From Pterois miles (Eukaryota > Chordata > Actinopteri > Perciformes > Scorpaenidae): a stretch of DNA of 64,000 bases. The stretch lies in assembly GCA_947000775.1 (NCBI GenBank), contig CAMQGK010000038.1, positions 186,001 through 250,000 on the forward strand, written 5' to 3'. Of the stretch, positions 1-11,168 are shown in pieces. Position 1 is the stretch's first letter. Every line of letters starts with the position of its first letter. Made by a program: the position numbers and the translations under genes. The notes below the pieces were generated by a model. The model did no database searches. It was not told the DNA's origin and saw only the letters and a list, made by a program, of their open reading frames with translations.

Positions 1-414
1 GTGTGTTTGGCACTTCTTCACTGGCACTAGTACTGTGACATCACCCATGTACATAAGTATGCAAACAATGTTGAAATAAGTGTTTCAAGTGTTTCATTCC
101 AAATCAGTTTCAAGGTCAAAATTAACTGCAAAGCTCAACTTTTTTAAGTCAACCAGGTTAAGTTTTAACACCTTCAGCTCTGTGGCAAAGGCTGTGACAT
201 AACAATTGAGTGTGCAGACCATGACATTGTTTTGTCAACTGCTGTTTTCAAGGTCAAGAATGAGCTATATAAATCCATGTAAATGAACAAGAGTACACTT
301 TTTGTTATGAAATGGAATTTAGGTTTGCCGCTTTTGGTGATTATTTGGCATATTTGTAACAGAATCTTTAATATGTGTTGACCATGGAGATTTATGCATC
401 CATCCAGGGGGCTT

Positions 415-515
415 TGTTGCATTTAACTCCCTATATCTCTCTCTCTTTTCTGTCATTTCCTGTCATCTCTCCACTTTCGACTTTCAAATAAAGGTATTAA
501 GGTGCCCCCAAAATA
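415..515 (+). repeat. Possible repeat terminus
   Basis: CCCTATATCTCTCTCTCTTT, TTTCCTGTCATCTCTCCACT and CAAATAAAGGTATTAAGG look like the end of a common teleost repeat that finishes in an AATAAAGG motif. Assigned from general pattern only. Confidence 0.35.
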
Positions 516-1959
516 ATACAAATATATAAATGTGTTGTAAACTCAAGGTTGACTTATGAGTTTTACTGTATGCTCAAAACAGCTAGTAATTGTAACTTTG
601 AAATTGCAATGTTTTACTGTAGTTAAAAATTGTTGGTTTATTAGTATGAATTAATGTATATATCAATTTGGTTGCATCATAACAAGGTAGGGTCTTAAGG
701 CCTTTACACACTGGGGGCATGCCAAATAAACAACTCGCCTGCAACAAATGTAAATAGTTTCGCAGTGATAGGGCTTTTATTGTGACAGATAAAACCAGAA
801 GTAGGCTCTGGTCTGTGCTGCCTTTGTCCACTTTGAAATTAATGGAGTCATGACAAATTTTGATGTGTGACTTAACTGCATGGAAAAAAGGCCTTAAATT
901 AGTGTGGTTTGTCTTCTAATAATCAAAAATCTAATATAAATGATAGAAGTCAAGTAATAAAACCATTAACAGAGATAGCAGACACTGAGAAATAAAAAGT
1001 AAATAATGATAAAAAAAAAAAAAAAAAGGTAGGATCTCAGATTCGCTGGCAGGCTGTTCTCACTCAAACTTCTTGTCCTGCACTTTGGAACAACTACCAG
1101 ATATGTGCCAGATGAACCGAGGACTCTCACTGGTTTCCACCGATATCCACACACTATGCTTTGGGTCATTTGAGGGCAGAGCCTTGTAGAGCTACCACAT
1201 CAAGGTGAAGGGCCATGCACCAGCCAAGCACTGTGGCTACATGATCAAAAAGAAAACTAGTGCATATCTACCACACAATGCGCTTGCTGCATTGATTTAT
1301 TTATTGATTCTTTTTTTTTTTAAATATACGATTCATTCCTCCTCTTGTAACGCTAAAAATCTTGTAACCACTTTGTATAGATGTCTAGGTATAGTACAAG
1401 CCAGTTAAAAAGTACATATGGATGGCTAAATCCTCTTCTTTACAAAAAATGGCATACTGTATGTTTTCTTTTGAAAAGAGGAAAAGTCATGCAATCAATC
1501 ATCACTTTGCTGGAAACATTTTAACACTGCAGTCCTGGAAAGTGGAGCTGAGTCGGCTGCAACCAGCTGCAACACGGACGTCTCCTTTAAATGCCCTGGT
1601 CGCCCACTTCTAAGACGGCCTTCGTACTGGAGTGCACAAATGGTCATCAAAGAGTACAATTACTGAAGGGAGGGGGAGAGTCTGTCACAGGTCCCTGTCA
1701 TTAACTGAGTTGCCTGGGCAACTAAAACAGCACCGAGAATCATTGACATTAACTGTGGCATCCAGGAAACAGGCGACATACTGTAGTCATGATGATTATG
1801 TGCTGCAGTGCAGGCTGCTGTCACAAAACACCAGTAGAATCAACACAGTTTTACGGCAGTTCATGATATAGTCACAAAAATTAATGCAATGGAATTGAAT
1901 TTCACTTTTATTTTTATTGTTTATTGTTTATTGTATTTCAATTATGAACCGGGAAATAT

Positions 1960-2069
1960 GAAGTTACACACTTCATGTGTTATTATAAGTTAACAACAGA
2001 GTGAAAAAATTGAATTTCCCCTCATGGGACTAATAAAGGAATATCTTCTTCTTCTTCTTCTTCTTCTTT
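1960..2069 (+). mobile_element. SINE/LINE 3' tail fragment with (CTT)n
   Basis: The segment has the tail of the SINE family above: AACAACAGAGTG, then TTGAATTTCCCC, then GGGACTAATAAAGGAATATC, ending in (TTC)n at about 2045-2069. No tRNA-like head is present. It is either a 5'-truncated SINE or the end of the partner LINE. Confidence 0.7.
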
Positions 2070-2404
2070 AAATCATGGCCTTTTCCTCAACCTAATAAAG
2101 AAGTTTTGTTGCCAAAGCCTAAACAAGGCAATCTGCTCCAAACCCTAACTTGCAGTTTGCTGCCTGACTCCCAGGACACAGGGAAGGTCAACAGCATGCA
2201 GCAGCTATGGAACCTTTTTTTATTAATATTTTTATTTTGGTGCCCATGTCAACAGGTTAGAGCAGCCACACAGCGAATGTGAGCAGCGCTTGACTGTTGT
2301 TACATTTTAAGTTGCACGTGGTTCACAGCAACAACAGACAATTGTCACAGATAGTGAAACAAGTAAAGATTTATATTTAAACCAACACTTCTTGCTTCTG
2401 TTTC

Positions 2405-2462
2405 AAAAAAAAAAAAAAAAAAAAAATCAATCATCATCATCAATCATTTTTTTTTTTTTTTT
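2405..2462. repeat. Poly(A) and poly(T) tracts in inverted array
   Basis: A run of about 22 A is followed after about 20 bases (TCAATCATCATCATCAATCA) by a run of about 17 T. The tracts can pair into a long A-T hairpin. They may be tails of two oppositely oriented retroelement insertions, though no element bodies were recognised. Confidence 0.7.
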
Positions 2463-3999
2463 CCCATGGACAGACTTCCTTCATTTGACAAGACAGTGTT
2501 GTGGACGAAATGCAGTGCCTACCAGACTAGCAGTGCTCTCAAATCAATGTGCTCACAAATCAATGAAGTATGGGGTTTTGATTGTGTAATATTACTATTA
2601 TTCACAAATGAGCACATGCGTCTTAACCTTTCTCTGTCTAAAATAAATATAAATGACATTTATAATGAAATGAAATGGTCATTTTGAAAGGCAAATCTTA
2701 TGTAGAAAGAAAGGGCTTGCAGCAGCAGCACACTGCTGACGTGCCTGGTCCATCTGGCCCGGCTTTAAGCCTAACCAAGTCAATTTATTCCTAAACCTTT
2801 AAAATTAGTTTTATTTTGAAAATACTGGAGAGGGAATTGACAGGTGCATCATATGTTGCTGGATAGTCACAGGAAAAAGCACAACAAATTTGTTGTTGAA
2901 AGTTGCGTCTGTGTACACAAATCAAATAGATTCAATTCCATGACTATTTCATGAACTGCCATGAGGCTGTGGTAAGTATACTGAGCACATGTTGCTTAGA
3001 TGGATAGACCATTGCCTTGCTTATGTTCATTTGACATTTGAGTGGTAACTGTGGCAGTGGAGCTGTTAGTACCCCAGCTGTAACGTCTAAGAAAACGTTT
3101 GAACAATACTGAAATGCACTACAGCTGCCATGTGTCCTTCCATTCTACTTGTAACCAAAGGAAACAGTGTGATTGCTTTATTGTACAAATGTAAACAGAA
3201 TATATCATAAAGTGGAAATGATGCCATTAGTGAGTGCAGTGTGTGCATACAGACTGGGGAAGTTATTATGGCTCCTTCCTGAGCTGAGGTGCTGTGGCTG
3301 TTGAAAAGACAGACATCCATATATTTTGAAGCTGCAACTCAGACTGATGAAGGAAGCCTTGGTTGACTGAAGAAATTATCTCATGCCAGTACTTTACACT
3401 ACTCTATGCTGCATTGTGCACATCCACACGCACACACACACGTGCACACTTCCATTTGCCAACCACAAGTCCCAATCAGGGGCTGCATGGGACTGCTTAT
3501 CCTGTCAGCAGAGGAGGAAATATGTCAGTCCCTGCTGAAGATGAGCTTTTATAGCAATCACTTGAACAATCACTGTGTCCTAATGAGGAAGAGGCGACAA
3601 AGTCTATTCCCAGCACCCAGCACCCCGCCCCCGTCTTGGGTCTGAGTTTGTGTAGCCCTACAGAGGGAACTAATGATTTTGCTCCTTGTCAGGGCAAATC
3701 GTAGATAGGACAAGTGCTCCTCCTATGTATGTACGAGTAGGACTGGAGAAGGAGAAGGAGACTGAGGTGGGGAGCGAGAGGGAGGAGATGCTGTCACTGT
3801 GATGCAGCTTGTCAGCTACTGTCTGCTGGAACAGACTGAACACAGTACGTCAGACTGCTTCCTCCAAATTCCACATCGCGTAATCCTTCTCAAGAAGGGT
3901 CAGTTACTACTCTGGCTGAGTTTAGTCAGAGGAAACACAGTTACACATACGTACGTGCAAAATTATCAGTTGGGGACAAAGTACTCAGATCATATACAT

Positions 4000-4130
4000 G
4001 AATAAACAATGTAAAAATACTCCATTCCTTCATTCAAAACCCTATGAATGTAAAAGAAGTATTACTTACAACATGTATGTAAAGCATCAAAAGTAAAAGT
4101 ACAATAAAAAAAAATACTTTTAACGTAAGG
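4000..4130. repeat. 'AAGTACT' teleost repeat, fragment
   Basis: AAAAATACTCCATTCCTTCA and AAGTAAAAGTACAATAAA suggest a short degraded piece of the same family. The call rests on general pattern only. Confidence 0.35.
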
Positions 4131-4659
4131 ATAAATGGCCCCTGCAACATTGTCAGATAAAACAGATGCTGTAGCTGTTTAGGTTTATTTTTGACAAATT
4201 TATGTATACAGTTAGGTAGTTCAATCCAGAGGGTCACAAGATGAATCCAACAGATTATAGGATCATTCATGGGGTTAGAAAGGAGAAAAGAACTAAATTC
4301 AGCTTTACAAATTTGTATCATTTTTTTGACTTTTGTCTCATGTTATGAAATTTTAAACAATGACTGTGTTCATTTCAAATTCAGATGGAACCAGTTTGAA
4401 CAACTAATACATATGTGAAACATGACAACAGGCCCAACCTACACACTGCTTCTATGCAAGTATTCATAAAAGGGTCAGGAACAACTGGTTTAATCGGCAA
4501 TGATGCCTTATATTTATAATTTTGTCATTTTTTCTAATGTTATGAATTGATATATCCTCATATTATGGTAAGTATGATATCTTATCAAAAGTCATTCTTC
4601 ATTTTTTGTGCGTTTTCCAATGAATGTCCTTCAGTGTATTTATGTTCGCTCATTACACT

Positions 4660-4780
4660 ATTGTCTTTTCAAAATAAACTTTCATTTTCACATGAAACAA
4701 CTTGGTTAGGTTTATGCAACAAAACAATTTGGTTGGGTTTCGGAAGATTGTGGTTTGAGTTAAAATTACAGATTTATGCA
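4660..4780 (-). repeat. 'GTTTTGTTGCCTAAACC' repeat, fragment
   Basis: The plus strand reads TTTTCAAAATAAACTTTCAT, then GAAACAACTTGGTTAGGTTT and GCAACAAAACAATTTGGTTG. The same blocks, slightly changed, recur at 44295-44410. Degraded mobile-element sequence typical of teleosts. Confidence 0.55.
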
Positions 4781-5489
4781 CACAGTGCATAAATTAAAGT
4801 GGACCAAATTTAAAAAAATAAAATAAAATAAAAAGGAATAAAAAAATCAATAAAAAATAAGTTGCTGGGGGCATGTACAGATCAAATTTATCTTTTTCAT
4901 CTTGAGAGCTCCACTTCTATACAGGGACTCATAGACTTTGATGCTGTCAAAGTTTTCTTTTTTTTTTTTTTTTTTTTTTTCCACTTTGACTTGGCACTGA
5001 TCAAACTGTATGTTTTCCTCGGCCCAGATGTCAAGCTAACATAGGACTTCTGCAGAAGTCCAAGTCAGTCCTCTCCTACTCATGTTAATCTGTCATTTAC
5101 CTCAGCAAAATCCTGGACAGTTAGCCTGCATTTGGATTCACTTGGAAACAGTCCCAGATCACCTCTCACAAGCATTCTCGGTCCTGTTGTTTTGGGCCAT
5201 ACCAGAGTTTGATTAAAGTGGACTAGACGTTTGTGAAAAGTGTCCTTAAGTATGAAAGTTATGCGACAAATAAGTCAAGATTTGGATTAATGTGACTACA
5301 GAGTTGGCGTTACTGAAGTCTTCTGGTTTCACAAAGGACACAAATAGTGGTCTCCTTGGTAAAAGTCTGGTGTTTTTGGACACACCCCTACACTTAGTGT
5401 GAATTACAGTACATTATTTTTTTTTTTTAGGTATTGCTACAGCAGTGTATGAGACTAGCCTGAACACATAACTAGCAGCTGTCAATCAA

Positions 5490-5640
5490 TGTAGTGGACT
5501 AAAAAGTACAAAGTTTCTGAATTGTGTTGGAGTAGAAATATAGAAATATAAAATAATATGAAACAGAAACAGTATTGTACAAGTATCTCACATTTGAAGA
5601 TAAGGACAGTATTTTAGTACTTTCTACTGTTATTATGATA
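5490..5640 (+). repeat. 'AAGTACT' teleost repeat, fragment
   Basis: GTAGTGGACTAAAAAGTACA, TTGGAGTAGAAATATAGAAA, GTACAAGTATCTCACATTTG and GTATTTTAGTACTTTCTACT give the same family as 19060-19420, degraded. Confidence 0.45.
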
Positions 5641-8306
5641 TGAAGGATTTCATATTATTTAATGTAGCAAATGATGCAAACAGGCAGAAGCATCGAGCAG
5701 CATGAACATGTGCTGTATAATGCATCACTGTGTTGACTCTAAATGTCATGTTTGGTGAGATCTTGATGTGGTGAAGACGATAGACTTTAACTGAGGTTGC
5801 ATGACCCGGCCAGGTGATCGTACTGGAAAATGTCATGTTACTCATAAAATATGTAGTAGATTGCATGTTGTTATGTAAAATGTATGGGAACCCCGAGGCC
5901 ATACGCTGTGTGGACTAGTTTACATAGCACCTTTTGTAACAACAGCCAGATGTTGACCTTTTTTTCTAGTCAGCTCAGTCACTTAGTATGGCCCAATTCC
6001 CCTCATCTGGTCAACACAGTCTCACACAACAAATCCAAAGAATACATTCAAGATGGCATAATACTGCAATGAGGGATCAACAGGGGGTAATTCATTGCCA
6101 AAAGAGGTAAAATTAAAGTTACTATTTTTTTTTTCTTCAAATCTGTGCACCCTTAGGCCACTGTAGCCTTAATAGTTACTCCAGATAGATTCTACTCAAA
6201 CACGTCTGGAAATTAATTGTAGCTTCCTCCCATTTGTTGAATTTTGACTCCTGTTAATTACACCTACATGAATAATCTGTAATTCTAAATATTGCAATAA
6301 CATTTTGAATGTACCGAACAGATGGTGCAATGCATGATATATGATACACTTAGCTATTCTTGGGAACATTTTCCCTCCAGTCTGTCTCATGGCACGTGGC
6401 GTTTTATCAAATTGGACAGAAAAGTTCCCCTTCTGGTGTTAACCACAGCAGACTCCATTGGAGGAAACCATATCGTGAACATACAGTACATGGTGCTGCA
6501 ACACTGGAAATAAGAAGTTTCATCTCGAAATACTGTAGGCTTCTCAATATTTTTCAAAACAAATGAGGCCAAATTACATAAATGCTGAAATGCTGTTAGA
6601 GTCATACTTCTGTTGTGAACAAATAAAATTATTTTCCAGACAACTAATCACTATTTTTTTACAATATCTGTGGAACACTACGATGTAGAGACTTACTTCA
6701 AGTGCCAGTACTCTCTTATTCACATGTTGGCATGTATCGGCTGGTATTTGCATTTGTATCATTATTTATTTAAGCATGTTATACTGTGTCAGTCATAATC
6801 AGCTGCCTGTGGTTTTATTGCTATATTAGACTTGGGCTACGCATCATCTACAGTATGCCTATAATATTCCAACTAGACATTATACTTACATTACAGGGTT
6901 AATGTGATGTATTTGTATATTTACCCATAGTGTTAATAGTTAAAGCTTTCCTGTATTATTTGTAGCCAATAAGTAGGGTATCATTCAGGCTTTAGGAGCA
7001 GTGTCCCAGTGAGGATGGTCCTACATATTATACAGAGATACATTCTTGATTTATACGGTGAATAAAAGGTACCAGGAGTTATTGTGTTTGGAGGTCCTCC
7101 TCCCAAAAATAAGGTTTGTGACTTATAACTATACAATTTGAAAATGTTTAGATGTTTCATTATATTTGTTCACAAATAAAAAAGAAATATGACAAACAGT
7201 TCACTTATTATTTTACAAAAAGGATGTGACCATTGTATCAATAAATTAAAGCAACCTGGTTCTCACGCCCCCTCCCCCGTGCCGTCTTGTCGGCTCGTCC
7301 AGGTGCTTCCCACATAGTTTTTTATGTCCATACAGCTTATGAGGAATGGCACAAAAATGCTAGCGATGCGCCATTATGAATTGCCATTATGAATCTCCAA
7401 GAGAACCAGATATGGAGAAGGCATAAAAGAGTAACAGCAGCTTCTGAGAAGTGCCGGTGCGCAAGATAAAGTCACAAAGGAGTAAAATGAAGAAGTGCCG
7501 GTACTGCACACTGGTGACAACCGGCCCACTTCGAGCACTGATTTTCTCCTAACTCAGTGATAATAAAACTATTTAAATTCTAGGTTATCTAGTGTTGTTC
7601 TCTTGCACTGTTTTTCTATTTGTGGGCATCTGTTGCAATGGAACAATAATCAATATTGCTCTTCTGAGAGGTCAAACACAGTATTCATGGAGGCCAAAAA
7701 GGGCAGAGTGCCTTCCTGTTCATTTATTATCACTGCAGACACTCTTCCTTTATAGAGACAATGGGAAAGAGATGGTGTCATGACCCGCATCCAAGCAAAG
7801 GCGACAGTTTGTAATTGAAGCCAGCTCCACTCAGAAAAGGTACAGTAATTACAATCAGTACAGAGACTAACAGTGTTACACCTTCATCACAAAGGTCTTT
7901 TTTCTTTTCCTTTTATTGGACAGAGAACTGAATCCGCTGCAAGCTTTCTCCTTCCACCTCCGTTCTGTGTTTTTTTATTCCTCTTGGACAATCGTGAATT
8001 AATGAGACAAACAAAAAAAAAAAAAAAAGAAATAAAGCATGGCAATTTGTACTGGATTTGTGTGCAATCTGTACTGAGGTCAATCAGGGCTAAATGTGTT
8101 CTGTGTCCGTCCCTGCACTTTGAGCAATGGCAAATGTGTTGCATTCACTGCCGGCGGTGCGTTATTGCTTCTGGAGAATAAGTCAAAGTCATAGCAGCTA
8201 CCTTTAGTACAAGAGGGCAACACAATTAGATTTAGCCACCCATGAAAAGCCTTCTGTTTGGATGCATGGGAGGATGCATTTTAATCATAGGAGGGTATAG
8301 TGTCAC

Positions 8307-8309
<3 letters not shown>

Positions 8310-8378
<69 letters not shown>
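8310..8378 (+). repeat. (GA)n microsatellite
   Basis: An uninterrupted (GA) run of about 34 units followed by GGAAAAAAATAAAA. The purine-only strand can form triplex (H-DNA) structure. Likely length-polymorphic. Confidence 0.95.
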
Positions 8379-8384
<6 letters not shown>

Positions 8385-10149
8385 ATAAAAACAACTCTCC
8401 ATAATGCATCCAGGCTCTCGGCTACAGCAGGTCTCACTTCAAAAATGACCTATTGCATATGCAAGCAATCTTGAGTATAGATTTTTACCGCCTGCTCATT
8501 ACAGCATGTTGTAACAAGAGAGCATTAGACGATCTGTCTGGTCATTGGTGTGTGCCCTGTTCAACCCTCAACGAAAAGAAAAAGAGAAAGGTATATAAGC
8601 ATTTGCCCGATTCATGGCAGCTCCATGTGTGTCCAGTGAAGAGCTCTGCAGCCAGAATTAAGCTTGCAAGAGAAACCCTGCGATATGAGTAAAATAAATA
8701 AAAAAATTAAAAGGAATGTTTTAAACAATAAAGAAACAGAGCTGTGAAAAAAAAAAAAAAAGTGTAAATGAGCTTGGCTGCTGCGCACACGCTGAGTGTT
8801 AAATAGAGGGAGATTTTTTAGCATTAACCTCGACTACTGTCATTACCCTACCTGTGGGCCCAAAACTCATCGGTATACACAGCATGCTGCAGGCGGGTGG
8901 GGTGCGCAGGGGCGCAAAACAAAACAAGCTTAATCAAGGAGCACAACAGTTTTCTCTTTCTTCAGCGTGGCTGACCTAATCAAATCAAGGAACGAGATTG
9001 ATTTCACAAGGTGCAGATGGATCCCGTAGCAAGTCTAATTCAATGTGCCGGCTCTCCACTATGATGTGTGTTTTCTCGGTCCAGATGGTGCTGCTCGGGT
9101 TTGTAATTCATATTTCAACATTTTATCCCCCCCCCCCCTTCCCTCTCCTTCCCTTCCTCCCACCGTCTTTCTTTCACTCTCTCACATGCTTTTTTTCTTT
9201 CCTTCATTTTCCTGCTCATAGTTTAACCGCTGAGTAAATGAGTGTAGATGTGGATTTAGAAGTATCACAAACGCATCTGTCAAACATGTGATTCTGTGAT
9301 CTTGTTAAATGTCACAAATGGCACATGCCGACTGGTGGGTTTCATGGTGGAAAGTGTTGTAGCTCATGTTTAGGAAAGTAAAGCAGAATAGGAGAGAGAG
9401 TCCTACTCAGTAGAGTATACAATGTCAGGGAGTGTACAAGTATTATTAGGTGAGTGGGGTCAGTTCAGTTTTTCATTTGACTGAAGGCATGGGTAGTCTG
9501 ACTTTTTAGGCAGTGGTAGCGAATAAAATTTATCTTTTATTCAAGTCTTCCTCTGCAGTACACTTAATAGTGGCATAAATAGTTCAGAAAGACATGTGTC
9601 ACCTGTGCCATGGTTCATAAAAATGCACTTTGCAGAGGGCGACAAATCTGCCTGTTGGATGTTTCATCATTAATATACATTGGTGGCACATAGTAACAGC
9701 TCTGTTAAGATATTAACAGGGTAGTTTGGTTGTTTGGAAGTGGGTTTGTATGAAGTTCTTATCCATACGAGGTATATTACCTGCAGTAGTAGTCAGTACA
9801 CCCGCAGTTTGGAGAAACAGTAAAAAAACAGGAGCACCGACACCAGGGTAAAGCAATGCGGTGCTGTGGCCAGCAGAAAAAAAAAAAAAATGCATTTTAG
9901 CGACCTCAGAGTAAGACACACCTAAACAAAAAAAGAAAAGAAAAAAAAAAGGCATCCGTTTAAGTGTACACTATATCTTGTCGTCACACAACCTTTTCCT
10001 TCTCCTTTCCAAAGGGGACCTGAACTGAAAGTGAAACTTATCTATGCTCTCTCCAAATCCAGCAGGCTCAGATAACAAAAACAGTATGTTTCACTTTCAC
10101 TTCAGTTCACTGCTGGAAAATATTCTACGTATAGCGTCCACTTAAACAG

Positions 10150-10603
10150 ATATCATTTTTTAAGGTGGTTAAATATATTTCAACCCTGCAGCGGGCCTTG
10201 CTTTTCAGCCAAGTGAAACATAAAGAAAAGTTCAACCTCCTCACATCCCAATCATTTCTGTATAGTACCTGAAAAGTTGCAACATCTCATTATAAAAATG
10301 CTGTAATATGATTAAAAGTCCTGCACGTCCAGTTGGAGGCTCGTTAGAACATATCGGCCACAGCTTGAGAACTACCTTTGCAAAGGTGCAAAGCCAATCA
10401 GCAGACGGGGTTTTCAGGAGGGGGGCTTAAAGAGACAGGCACTAAAACGGAGCGTTGCATAACACAGGTGAATACAGGTATATTCAGATGGACAGCATAA
10501 GAAAGTAATGTGTTTTTTGAACAATAAAGCATGAAAACATGTTCTAGTAGAAACCTAATGTAAAAGTATGAACCTGAAAATGAGCATGATATGTCCTCTT
10601 TAA
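10150..10603 (+). repeat. Teleost interspersed repeat
   Basis: Contains CTTAAAGAGACAGGCACTAA, ACGGAGCGTTGCATAAC, GTGTTTTTTGAACAATAAAG and the end TGAACCTGAAAATGAGCATG then ATATGTCCTCTTTA. I recognise this end as a frequent teleost repeat terminus. Non-coding. Family name not assigned. Confidence 0.55.
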
Positions 10604-10796
10604 CCTTCTGAAACCTGCAGAGGCTGTAGTAGGCCCAGATTTAGAGCTAGAGTGAATGTGCAGATATCATGAAATTAGGAAGCCATTGGTAACAATGAAT
10701 GGAACTGGTGTATGGGTACCCACGAGTTTACCCTCCGCAGATATGCCCACTGTATGATATTCACATTTTTTTTCACAGTTTTGGGCAAAACATGAG

Positions 10797-10868
10797 GCAC
10801 TGGTGGTGTAATGGTTTGCGTCGCTGCCTTTAAAGCAGTTGACCTTGGTTTGATTCCCGGCCGGTGCA
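10797..10868 (+). tRNA. tRNA-like cloverleaf, anticodon TTA, probable pseudogene
   Basis: The segment folds as a complete tRNA. The acceptor stem is GCACTGG (10797-10803) with CCGGTGC (10861-10867), seven pairs including one G-T. The D arm is GTGT/GCGT with an 8-base loop. The anticodon stem is GCTGC/GCAGT around the loop CTTTAAA, with anticodon TTA at 10830-10832. The variable loop is TGAC. The T arm is CTTGG/CCCGG with one mismatch around TTTGATT. The discriminator base is A. TGGTGTAATGG fits the A-box consensus; GGTTTGATTCC fits the B box with one change. Acceptor and T-arm sequence resemble Gly/Glu-type tRNAs. A UUA anticodon would read the UAA stop codon, so a functional housekeeping tRNA is unlikely. 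It sits about 9 bases before a SINE and may be a separate tRNA-derived element. Confidence 0.5.
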
Positions 10869-10876
10869 TCTCTTTT

Positions 10877-11168
10877 GGGGGCGGCAGTAGCTCAGTCCGT
10901 AGGGACTTGGTTTAGGAATCTGAGGGTCACCGGTTCAAGTCCCAACATGGACCAAGACCAACTGGTTGCTGGAGAGGTGCCAGTTTACCTCTTGGGCACT
11001 GCCGAGGTGCCCCTGAGCAAGGCACCAAACCCCCAACTGCTCGGGGCGCTTGTCAGGAGCAGTCCCCTCACTCTGACATCTCTTCATTAATGCATGTATG
11101 TGTACTGTGTGAAATTAACAACAGAACAAACTGTATTTCCCTACGGGGATAAATAAAGGTTCTTCTAA
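10877..11168 (+). mobile_element. tRNA-derived SINE, copy 1
   Basis: The head is tRNA-like, with an A-box-like TAGCTCAGTCCGTAGGG and a perfect B box GGTTCAAGTCC. The body contains GAGCAAGGCACCAAACCCCC and CGGGGCGCTTGTCAGGAGC. The tail ends ATAAATAAAGGTTCTT. The same sequence occurs inverted at 32529-32854 and 60105-60445. Such elements are transcribed by RNA polymerase III and moved by a partner LINE with a matching 3' end. This copy is the most diverged of the three and lacks part of the segment between body and tail. Confidence 0.88.

Larger units (their letters stand above)
2700..9960. other. Intronic DNA, no gene recognised
   Basis: Apart from the repeats listed at 4000-4130, 4660-4780, 5490-5640 and 8310-8378, I see no coding exon, RNA gene or regulatory site that can be named. 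At 7371-7394 the block GCCATTATGAAT occurs twice, and GAAGTGCCGGT recurs at about 7449 and 7491, suggesting a small degraded repeat. Homopolymer runs occur near 4962-4980, 8017-8029 and 9127-9138. Confidence 0.5.

Noticed and set aside
1030..1260. Complex segment beside an A-run, considered as a processed pseudogene
   Set aside because: No frame gives a recognisable protein on either strand, and the A-run is on the wrong side for the most protein-like frame.
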